Assembly (NCBI GenBank): GCA_050010115.1
Contig: JBEKLQ010000102.1
Span: 1 to 14,864, forward strand
Direction: 5' to 3'
Length of the DNA stretch: 14,864 nucleotides
DNA from: JAKACA01 sp050010115
GTDB taxonomy: Bacteria > Actinomycetota > Acidimicrobiia > Acidimicrobiales > Bog-793
Shown here: in pieces, positions 1 to 5,791 of the stretch
Layout of the letters: the number at the start of each line of letters is the position of its first letter
Numbering within the stretch: position 1 is the stretch's first letter
Made by a program: the position numbers and the translations under genes
Notes under the pieces: generated by a model
What the model was told of the DNA's origin: nothing
The model's database searches: none
Seen by the model: only the letters and a program-made list of their open reading frames with translations

Positions 1-970
1 TCGGGGTCACCGAGCCGCAGTCCGAGCAGCATCCTCGAGCTGCCGCGTTCATCGAGGCGCTCGGATCCCGACAAGAGGAGCTTTCGGATGCGATACAGGG
101 GGTCCTGCTTCCGGCCGCGGTGACCGAGGAGCTCGTTCTGCACCCGCCGGCGCACGGTGTCGAGACAGCGGTTGGCGACTCTCACGACATGAAATGGATC
201 TGCCACGCGCACGGCGTGATCGAGATGCGGGCTCAGCCCTGCCCGGTAGGACTCCGCCAGATCGGTGGCGACGACCTCTATCCCGGCCAACCAGTCGGGG
301 TCGACACCGGCGCACCATCGGCGCAGGTCACGGGCTGCATTGCCCTGCACCATGTCGATGACCTTCTTCCCGTCCAGGTCGACGAGACCCGTGGCGTAGA
401 TGATCGGGTGCTCCCGGTTGGCCTTTAGGAACGATGTCTCGTCGACACCGAGGGCGGCGACCGGTCCGACGCGATCCGGGTCATCGACGAGTGGCCTGCC
501 GTGCAGCTCGACGGCGTGCATCACCGTCCACCAGCAGACCCGAGCTCGTCGGCGACACCCGAGACGGGACGTGCCAGCTCGCCCACCTGGCGGCAGGCCT
601 CGATGCCGGCGCGGCGCGTGAGGACCGCCCTTGTGGGCACCTGCGCAGAGCGCTCGGTCCAGGTCTTGACGGGGCACTCGCTCTCCCTGCAGCGCCAGCG
701 TCGCTTCGACCACACGAGGCGTGCCGGACGACCGAAGCAGGCGAGGTCTCGCACGTCGTGCCGGACACGATCTTGGCATTCCGCCTGCACGCCGCAGCCC
801 CAACACCCCGCCACCGTGGCGGTCGTCTCCACGGCGATCACGAGCTCGTGCTCGCCCTCGGTGACGGTGAGGACCTTGAAGCCGTCGAGTCCTAGCAGTG
901 CCTCCGCCAGGCCAGTACCGTCGATCACGTCAGGGGTCCCCTCGTCGTCGATGTCGTAGAACAACACCAA
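1..970 (-). pseudogene. ISL3-family transposase, frameshifted and cut by the left edge
   Basis: The reading starts at a TTG (968-970) with LVLFYDIDDEG and runs through a Cys-rich zinc-binding N-terminal region (CWGCGVQAEC ... CRESECP) and a helix-turn-helix-like stretch (EACRQVGELARPVSGVADELG). It then falls out of frame near 539-541. The next frame continues without a break as WWTVMHAVELHGRPLVDDP, then the DDE-type catalytic segments GVDETSFLKANREH (first Asp) and VVATDLAESYRAGLS (second Asp), DPFHVVRVANRCLDTVRRRV and GHRGRKQDPLYRIRKLLL. These are hallmarks of ISL3-family DDE transposases, which move insertion sequences by cut and paste. Restoring one G in the GGG run (minus strand) joins the two halves. 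The third catalytic residue would lie outside the window. A sequencing error or a programmed shift is possible, but ISL3 transposases normally come from a single frame, so I call it broken. Confidence 0.85.
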
Positions 971-1013
971 CGATGTCGGGGCCCCTGGCCCCTGTGGTGG
1001 ATGGTCGGCTAAC

Positions 1014-1148
1014 TCAAGATTCCCAGTTCAACGCGGGGAGCCACTTTGGCACGGTCGCTTCCATGACCACGACCCGGGGCCGGAAGCTGCACCAGTCGGC
1101 CCCAGCGAGCACCTCGCGCTCGAAACCCTCCCCGAACATAGTCTTCAT
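1014..1148 (-). pseudogene. FkbM-type methyltransferase C-terminal fragment
   Basis: A 44-codon minus-strand frame contains EGFEREVLAGADWCSFRP followed by RVVVMEATVP. This closely matches the segment of FkbM-family SAM-dependent methyltransferases that follows the conserved DVEG motif and ends in VVxxEATxP. Homology starts abruptly at GEGFE (an intact protein would read IDVEGFE) and ends by KWLP, just before the transposase end. The fragment therefore has neither the SAM-binding N-terminal part nor the usual tail. It looks like a relic cut on both sides, probably by the neighbouring insertion sequence and by an earlier rearrangement. It is not expected to make a working enzyme. FkbM proteins usually act in polysaccharide, glycolipid or antibiotic tailoring, so the ancestral locus may have been a surface-glycan or glycosyltransferase cluster (inference). 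Confidence 0.6.
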
Positions 1149-1444
1149 TGGACCGATCCCGGAGGGCTGGCAGCTTCCTTCTTAGCCATCGGTCGCTGAG
1201 CCTTCAGCGCCCGTCCCCGCTGCTCCAGCTGCCCTCGGCCCTCCTGCAGCGCGGAGATGCGGCCCTTTGTAGAGACCATGCTCGCGAAAGCGCATCGTCG
1301 CGAAGCTGCACGTCGAGCACACTACGCCTGTAACTACAGGGTCTTTCTCTCTGACTCAACCGAACGGGGGTTGCACCGTCAAAGCGACGTGGCGGGACGG
1401 TCGGCGTCTCACAAATCGCTGATATGGGGGCCTCTAAACTGGGT
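1149..1444. other. Gene-free stretch with coding debris
   Basis: No intact gene is visible here. On the minus strand a frame ending in a TGA that overlaps the ATG of the FkbM fragment reads ISALQEGRGQLEQRGRALKA, a Gln/Glu/Arg-rich, coiled-coil-like stretch. An adjacent frame upstream reads VLDVQLRDDALSRAWSLQ. Together they look like the remains of one frameshifted coiled-coil region, but I cannot assign a family. A 14-base palindrome, CCTGTA-AC-TACAGG, lies at 1327-1340. The stretch lies immediately downstream of the cyclase stop codon, so it could include that gene's transcript end. No U-tract terminator is obvious. Confidence 0.4.
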
Positions 1445-2257
1445 TCAATCTCCACCTGGCTCGTGGGCGTCCAACACCTCGCGGTCCCATGTGATAGGGA
1501 ATACCTGCTGGCGGTACTCCTTGGTGTCGCGGTATTCTTCTCTAACCGAGATGCCCGCAGGAAAGAGCGAGCCCTGGTGGGTGTACAGAAACTCGCCAGC
1601 ATAGACATTGGCGATGAATTCACTCGCTCTGGCTGCGCTTCCCATGCGTACTGCGCCCACTACGGGAGCACCGATAATTGTAAGGTCGTCAGCGACTACG
1701 GCTGGAAAGCACGTACCTGCGTCAAGGCCCATGGATATACCGACACCATCTGGAAAATTTTGAGAATTTGCCCGAAATAACGGGATGAACTTGTCATTGA
1801 AGAAATCGATAGCAACCAACATGTTCTTAATCACGTTGCTGACTGTGGGAATCAAGTCGCCCTGCTCGTAGGGCCAATAAGCGATAAAGCCATCCCCTGT
1901 GAACTTATCGAACCATCCAGCGTGGTTCCGCACGACATTCTTCGCGGCGCTGACGTACTCATCGAGGGTGCTCGCGAATCGTGCGGGGGATACGGCTTCT
2001 TTCATCAGGAATGTGGACTTACCGATGTCGCAAGAAATCACGACGCACATAAGACTCCGGTGGTTGATCGCTGCAGATACGACTTCCTCCAGGAACTCCC
2101 GCCGCTCCGGGGCGTGACGAGCCGCCAAGGAGCGAACGAGGGCCTCCTCGGGTGGTTCGGGCTCGGTGTCTGGACTCTCCGGCTCCCGGGAGGGCGACCC
2201 GCTCATGGCGGCGCCAGTCACAGGCGGGTCTGACTCTTCCGACGAACCGTTGGGCAC
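1445..2257 (-). CDS. Class III nucleotidyl (adenylate/guanylate-type) cyclase, soluble, atypical active site
   Basis: The 270-residue protein begins at a GTG; an in-frame ATG at 2206 (residue 18) is an alternative, and neither has a clear Shine-Dalgarno. Residues 1-60 are Pro/Glu-rich and look disordered; the rest is one class III cyclase catalytic domain with no membrane segment or receiver domain. Visible active-site elements are CDIGKST (metal Asp77), FDKFTGDG (base-binding Lys118, metal Asp122) and DLTIIGAPVVGAVRM. In the last motif Thr193 fits the usual bacterial Lys/Thr purine pair and Arg204 the transition-state Arg. Val200 replaces the Asn found in the family's VNxAxR motif, which should lower activity or mark a divergent subfamily. 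Product (cAMP, cGMP, or a pyrimidine cNMP as in Pycsar cyclases) cannot be decided. The domain-coding part is AT-rich (about 45% GC by hand over 1741-1920, versus about 75% over 2101-2160), suggesting horizontal acquisition. No cyclic-nucleotide effector lies beside it. Confidence 0.8.
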   Translation of the reverse strand: MPNGSSEESDPPVTGAAMSGSPSREPESPDTEPEPPEEALVRSLAARHAPERREFLEEVVSAAINHRSLMCVVISCDIGKSTFLMKEAVSPARFASTLDEYVSAAKNVVRNHAGWFDKFTGDGFIAYWPYEQGDLIPTVSNVIKNMLVAIDFFNDKFIPLFRANSQNFPDGVGISMGLDAGTCFPAVVADDLTIIGAPVVGAVRMGSAARASEFIANVYAGEFLYTHQGSLFPAGISVREEYRDTKEYRQQVFPITWDREVLDAHEPGGD

Positions 2258-2396
2258 CGCTCAAGCCTGTCACAGAGCAGGGCAAGTCGCGTATTGCGGG
2301 AGCGCCGGTCAAGTGATCGGGCATCCGGAGCGGTGCGGGTGGCCTGATGGGCCAGGCGCGTGCTGGCCTTCACCGCCGGGAGAGCGAGGCGGCCAG

Positions 2397-2417
2397 GCCC
2401 TCCGGGAGCTCGAGGGC
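2397..2417 (-). terminator. Possible hairpin downstream of the diguanylate cyclase
   Basis: GCCCTC (2397-2402) and GAGGGC (2412-2417) can pair across a 9-base loop, 22 bases past the stop of the minus-strand diguanylate cyclase. No U-tract follows, so termination by this element is only a guess. Confidence 0.25.
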
Positions 2418-2460
2418 GATCAGAGCGGCTCGAGGGCGATCAGAGCGGCTCGAGGGTGAT
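2411..2460. repeat. 20-bp tandem repeat, 2.5 copies, spanning the diguanylate cyclase stop codon
   Basis: The unit CGAGGGCGATCAGAGCGGCT occurs exactly at 2411-2430 and 2431-2450, followed by a half copy with one change (CGAGGGTGAT, 2451-2460). The stop codon of the minus-strand diguanylate cyclase (TGA, 2440-2442) and its last codons (LEPL) lie within it, so each unit repeats the 3' end of the gene. Replication slippage at the gene end is the simplest explanation. Confidence 0.9.
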
Positions 2461-3378
2461 CGAGGCGATGCCTTTGCCGAGGCGCTTCGCCTCGTACATC
2501 AATCCGTCGGCAGCATCCATCAAGGCGTCGATCTCGCAAGGGACGGGGGGCGAGGAGACGACCCCGATGCTGATCGACGACCCGCTACAGATGTCCCCGA
2601 ATCGTGCACGGATGCGGCCGGCGAGATTGACGGCATCATGCTCCGTGGCGAAGGGACACAGGACCACGAACTCGTCACCGCCGAGCCTCGCGACCACATC
2701 GGTCGCGCGGACGGTGCTGGTGACGGCTGCCGCGAGCGCGCAGAGCACGTCGTCGCCGGCATCGTGGCCCATCTTGTCGTTGATCTCCTTGAACTTGTCG
2801 ATGTCCATCAGAAGAAGCGACCAGGGGGCCCGGCCGCGCTGGACGCGGGCGAACTCCACATCCGCGCTCTCGTTGAACGCGCGACGGTTGAGCAGGCCGG
2901 TTAGGTAGTCGTGGCGGGCAGTTTCGCGTTCGAAATGCAACAGGACGCGGGTCTCGGTCACGAATGTGGCCACGGCCACTAGGACCACGCCCCCGAGAAG
3001 ACCCTGTACCAGAATGATCACCACGTAATGGGGTTGCTGGACCAGGTGCACGCACGTGTCGATCACGGCGCTGGCCGCAGCGAACATCCAGCCGGCGAAT
3101 CGGCTGATCGACCAGGCAACGATCACGATCGGGACGAGGTAGAACAGCCGCATAGACAGGTGTGGCCCGGTCACGAAGTCAAGAACGGCGATCCCAACCT
3201 CCATGGCAGCCGCGATGGCAAAGACCAGCGGGCGGCGAAGGCTGCCCGCTCGCTCGACCGCCGTGAGCATCGGGAGCGAGCCGAGGTTGTGATCGCTTTC
3301 AGGGCTCTGGGGCCGCCGGCGGCGCCAACGCTTCAAGGTGAGAGACGCCGACGGCTGCTCATCCATCAAGTCGCTCAT
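2440..3378 (-). CDS. Membrane-anchored GGDEF diguanylate cyclase
   Basis: This 312-residue protein makes the second messenger c-di-GMP from two GTP. The chosen ATG (3376-3378) has GGAAGG five bases upstream (3384-3389); a GTG at 3450 would add 24 Arg-rich residues. Residues 1-50 are cytoplasmic and basic. About four hydrophobic helices lie between residues 51 and 140 (LVFAIAAAMEVGIAVL, LFYLVPIVIVAW, GWMFAAASAVID, VVIILVQGLLGGVVLVAVATF) and form an uncharacterised membrane sensor. A linker leads to the GGDEF domain: DYLTGLLNRR (157-166), metal-binding MDIDKFKEIN (Asp192) and GGDEF (233-237). RATD at 224-227, exactly five residues before GGDEF, is a canonical RxxD inhibitory site, so product feedback inhibition is expected. 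All key residues are intact. It lies 182 bases upstream of the nucleotidyl cyclase gene in the same orientation and could share a transcript with it. Confidence 0.93.
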   Translation of the reverse strand: MSDLMDEQPSASLTLKRWRRRRPQSPESDHNLGSLPMLTAVERAGSLRRPLVFAIAAAMEVGIAVLDFVTGPHLSMRLFYLVPIVIVAWSISRFAGWMFAAASAVIDTCVHLVQQPHYVVIILVQGLLGGVVLVAVATFVTETRVLLHFERETARHDYLTGLLNRRAFNESADVEFARVQRGRAPWSLLLMDIDKFKEINDKMGHDAGDDVLCALAAAVTSTVRATDVVARLGGDEFVVLCPFATEHDAVNLAGRIRARFGDICSGSSISIGVVSSPPVPCEIDALMDAADGLMYEAKRLGKGIASITLEPL

Positions 3379-3383
3379 CCCGG

Positions 3384-3389
3384 CCTTCC
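3384..3389 (-). promoter_or_regulatory. Ribosome binding site fixing the diguanylate cyclase start
   Basis: GGAAGG on the minus strand sits five bases before the ATG at 3376-3378. This supports that start over the upstream GTG at 3448-3450. Confidence 0.55.
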
Positions 3390-3466
3390 GACGTGCCGCT
3401 CTCTTGCATCGGCAAGGAACGGACCACTCTTGAGCGATCCGGCGCAGCACTCAAGCCCATGGCGCA

Positions 3467-4012
3467 TCACCCGGTGTCGTGGGAGCAGCCGGGCGGCAGG
3501 CCCTTGTTCCCGTTGGCCTCATAGAGCGCCCGGTCGATCGTCCGAAGGGACAAGCCCGTGCGGCGGGCGATGTGGCGGCAGGAGTGGAGGTAGTTGAGCC
3601 ATTCGCCCTTGCACTGACTGTCTTGAAGCAGCCCAAGGGCCTTCAGCGACTTCTTCGCCGTCTGGTCGTAGACGGTGTACCGGTCAGGGTCGGCCGTCGC
3701 CAGGATGGCACTGGGGACGGCATGCCGGGCCCCTTTCAGGTCGGCAAGCAGGAGGTAGGCACCAAGATCGTCGTTGCACCCGATGGCCCGCGCGACGATG
3801 TCGAGCACGTAGCTCTCCGGAAGGGACTTGAGGTTGTTGCGTGCGGAGGTGAGGTAGGGCGGTGCCTTCCGAAGCATCCAATACAGAATCTCGTCGATTT
3901 CTTCCAGGGTGAACACAGCCCGCCCGTGGAGGGGGATGAGCACGTTGTCGTGCTCGACCGGGTATTGGGCGCTCCAGCAGCGGACCCACCGGCGAAGCTC
4001 GTCGTCAGTCAT
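3467..4012 (-). CDS. Conserved hypothetical protein, possible helix-hairpin-helix DNA-glycosylase-like fold
   Basis: The 181-residue soluble protein starts at ATG 4010-4012 (MTDDELRRWV), five bases after an AAGGGG ribosome binding site; an upstream in-frame ATG at 4099 lacks comparable support. Recognisable segments are FTLEEIDEILYWMLRKAP (34-51), an Asn/Leu-rich helix, ADLKGARHAVPSAILATADP (90-109), RYTVYDQTAKKSL (111-123) and a C-terminal helical part with CRHIARRTGLSLRTIDRALY (145-164). The G-x-x-x-VPSAIL-x-x-x-DP-x-RYTV-x-D pattern recalls a widespread uncharacterised actinobacterial family whose central helix-hairpin-like region resembles base-excision DNA glycosylases. This comparison is from memory, and no catalytic Lys can be assigned. 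It stands alone, 88 bases upstream of the diguanylate cyclase. There is no signal peptide or membrane segment. The function is unknown. Confidence 0.7.
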   Translation of the reverse strand: MTDDELRRWVRCWSAQYPVEHDNVLIPLHGRAVFTLEEIDEILYWMLRKAPPYLTSARNNLKSLPESYVLDIVARAIGCNDDLGAYLLLADLKGARHAVPSAILATADPDRYTVYDQTAKKSLKALGLLQDSQCKGEWLNYLHSCRHIARRTGLSLRTIDRALYEANGNKGLPPGCSHDTG

Positions 4013-4017
4013 GTTTG

Positions 4018-4023
4018 CCCCTT
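4018..4023 (-). promoter_or_regulatory. Ribosome binding site fixing the start of the 181-residue hypothetical protein
   Basis: AAGGGG on the minus strand lies five bases before ATG 4010-4012. It favours this start over the longer frame beginning at 4099. Confidence 0.55.
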
Positions 4024-4216
4024 GTCGTCGATGTTCCGTCCAGCCTACGGAGAAACGTCGTTCGTGCTCGCCGAGGGTGTCCTGGCCATCACGCTCCACA
4101 GAACGCTACGCAGCCCGAGACTTCTATCCCGATCCGGACGAAGGCGTCCCCATCCTTGTCGCTCTTCCAAGTTGCCGTGGCCACACTCAGTAAGGTGAGC
4201 GCGCGGGAGGTTCACG

Positions 4217-4285
4217 ATGCAGGTCATAACCACCACGGACAAGCCCGGGGAGCGTGTGCCCGAAGTGAGCCAGCGTCTCCGATGA
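4217..4285 (+). CDS. Possible 22-codon leader or decayed-gene start upstream of the ATPase operon
   Basis: An ATG at 4217 stands six bases after GGGAGG (4205-4210) and opens a 22-codon frame beginning MQVITTTDKPGERVPEVS. Its TGA (4283-4285) overlaps an ATG at 4282 in the next frame, which reads MIVDGVVMTGNGKLP before becoming Arg-rich. A third frame then reads VDVRPCRHGRAAKIDGEPAE just before the first ATPase gene. A TAAGGT hexamer at 4191-4196 could be a -10 box, but no -35 fits. The pieces may be a translated leader, or a small gene broken by two frameshifts. I do not recognise a family. Confidence 0.25.
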   Translation: MQVITTTDKPGERVPEVSQRLR

Positions 4286-4398
4286 TCGTGGATGGCGTTG
4301 TGATGACCGGCAACGGGAAGCTGCCGCCCCGACGTGGACGTGCGTCCTTGCCGCCACGGGCGAGCAGCCAAGATCGACGGCGAGCCCGCCGAGGTGCC

Positions 4399-4406
4399 GG
4401 AGGAGG
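4399..4406 (+). promoter_or_regulatory. Strong ribosome binding site of the first ATPase gene
   Basis: GGAGGAGG ends five bases before GTG 4412-4414. It decides that start over an in-frame position at 4334. Confidence 0.75.
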
Positions 4407-4411
4407 TGGCG

Positions 4412-4846
4412 GTGCCTCGGCTTGCTGATTTCCTTTACCGATTCCGTTTCCACGGGGTTCCCGGCGCACCCTCAGCCGCCGGCGTGCCGCTCGATCGCAC
4501 CGCCGCAGTGCAGGACGAGCTCGCCCCGATCTTCTCGCTCTTGGAGGATGCGCGGCGACGTGCGGCGGCGGTCGTCGCCGAGGCCGAGCAGCAGGCGGAC
4601 CAGCGCCGGACCGAAGCCTCCGTGCGCGCACTCAGGATCGTGAGCGAGGCTCAAGCGCGTACCAGTGCCGTTCGTGCCGAAACGGTAGCCGTCCGCATGG
4701 CGGTGGCGGATCGCGACCGCAGTGCACTCGTCGCCGCCGCCGAAGCCGAGGTCGATCGCATCGAGTCCGTGACGGCAGAGCGCCTGCCGGGCGTCGTCCA
4801 GGAGCTGGTCGATCAAGTCCTTGCCACGGGCGCGGGCGCACCATGA
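4412..4846 (+). CDS. V-type ATPase peripheral-stalk subunit (G/H type)
   Basis: The GTG start follows GGAGGAGG by five bases and gives a 144-residue protein beginning VPRLADFLYRFRFHGVPGAP, typical of actinobacterial stalk subunits. After a short N-terminal hook comes a long Ala/Glu/Arg-rich helix (from about DELAPIFSLLEDARRRAA to ERLPGVVQELVDQVL), expected to form a coiled coil. In V/A-type ATPases this subunit pairs with subunit E to make the peripheral stalk that links the A3B3 head to subunit I and resists torque. It is the first gene of the nine-gene operon and overlaps the next gene by ATGA (4843-4846). Assignment rests on coiled-coil composition, operon position and the N-terminal pattern; the family is too low in complexity for a firm subunit letter. 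Confidence 0.75.
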   Translation: MPRLADFLYRFRFHGVPGAPSAAGVPLDRTAAVQDELAPIFSLLEDARRRAAAVVAEAEQQADQRRTEASVRALRIVSEAQARTSAVRAETVAVRMAVADRDRSALVAAAEAEVDRIESVTAERLPGVVQELVDQVLATGAGAP

Positions 4847-5772
4847 GCGCCGGATGGGTGGCAGCAGGGGTCCGTGGACGTGGGCTCGTGCGCCGTTGCC
4901 TCGGGAGTGGAGCCTGCGAGCAGCTCGGTTCGCAGACGTCGCTTGCCGACGCCGTGGCACTCCTGAGCCACAGTCCCTATGGGCGAGACGTACGCGCCGA
5001 AATGGGCCTGAGCAGTGCGCAGCACGCGGTCTCGGCCACCGTGTTGTGGCACCTGCGCGTGCTCGCCGGTTGGGGTCCTCCTCTGGGTGCAACCCAGCTG
5101 CGTCTGGTCGCCGGAAGCTTCGAGATCACCAATGTCGTCGGACACCTGCACGCGCTGGCGGGCCACGACGTCGATCCCGCCTTCGTGCTCGGCGCTTTGG
5201 CCACGGCGTGGCCACGGGTGGCACAGGCGCCCACTCCGGCCGAGGTACGGCGGAGCCTGGCTACGTCGCCCTGGGGCGATCCCGGGTCCGAAGACCCGGC
5301 GGCGGTCGGGCTGGTCATGCAGTTCGGGTGGGCGCGCCGGATCGCCGATGGCGCTCCCGAAGCAGCCGGGTGGGCGACTGCCTACGCCGCCTTGGTAGCG
5401 GCACGGACCATCGCCGCCGAAGCGGTTCCCGTGCTGGCCGGGACGGGGGCAAACGACAGCAAACGCCTCCTCGGTCCCGATTGGGACACGGCTCGATCGG
5501 TTGGCGATCTCGGTCGGCGCCTTCCGCGCAGGGCCGCCTGGGTGCTCGCCGGCATCGAGGACCCCGACGAGCTGTGGCGCGCCGAAGCACGATGGTGGGA
5601 GCGAGTCGAGTACGAGGCCGCCTCCGTGAGCCGAAGCAGCTGGAGTGGGGCAGGCTCGGCTCTCGGGTCGTGCTTCCTGCTCGTCGTCGACGGCTGGCGG
5701 GTCCGGGCCGCGTTGGAGATGGCCGCCCGCGGCGGCGGATCATTGCGCGAGGTCACCGGTGCGGTGGCGTGA
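4843..5772 (+). CDS. V-type ATPase subunit C (d-like, rotor socket)
   Basis: The 309-residue, mostly helical Ala/Trp/Arg-rich protein starts at an ATG overlapping the previous stop. Subunit C sits on the membrane c-ring and receives the lower end of the central shaft (D/F), coupling rotation of the head to the ring. Segments consistent with the family include LADAVALLSHSPYGRDV near the N-terminus, LRLVAGSFEITNVVGHLHAL in the first third (family: a fxxEixNixxixR-like helix) and the terminal RVRAALEMAARGGGSLREV helix. The length is close to the usual 320-350 residues. Identification relies on these patterns plus its place in an otherwise unambiguous operon. No membrane helix is expected. The gene ends 19 bases before the best start of subunit I. 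Confidence 0.75.
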   Translation: MSAGWVAAGVRGRGLVRRCLGSGACEQLGSQTSLADAVALLSHSPYGRDVRAEMGLSSAQHAVSATVLWHLRVLAGWGPPLGATQLRLVAGSFEITNVVGHLHALAGHDVDPAFVLGALATAWPRVAQAPTPAEVRRSLATSPWGDPGSEDPAAVGLVMQFGWARRIADGAPEAAGWATAYAALVAARTIAAEAVPVLAGTGANDSKRLLGPDWDTARSVGDLGRRLPRRAAWVLAGIEDPDELWRAEARWWERVEYEAASVSRSSWSGAGSALGSCFLLVVDGWRVRAALEMAARGGGSLREVTGAVA

Positions 5773-5791
5773 CGCTCTGGCGCCGGCCCGG

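Noticed and set aside
1327..1340. CCTGTA-AC-TACAGG palindrome as an operator or terminator
   Set aside because: The stem is short, the two-base loop is unfavourable for a hairpin, and no promoter is visible beside it.
2411..2460. Tandem repeat as a CRISPR array
   Set aside because: The units are directly adjacent with no spacers and only 2.5 copies.
2440..3450. Diguanylate cyclase as a Pycsar membrane effector for the neighbouring cyclase
   Set aside because: It carries a complete GGDEF domain with its I-site, not a two-helix Pycsar effector architecture.
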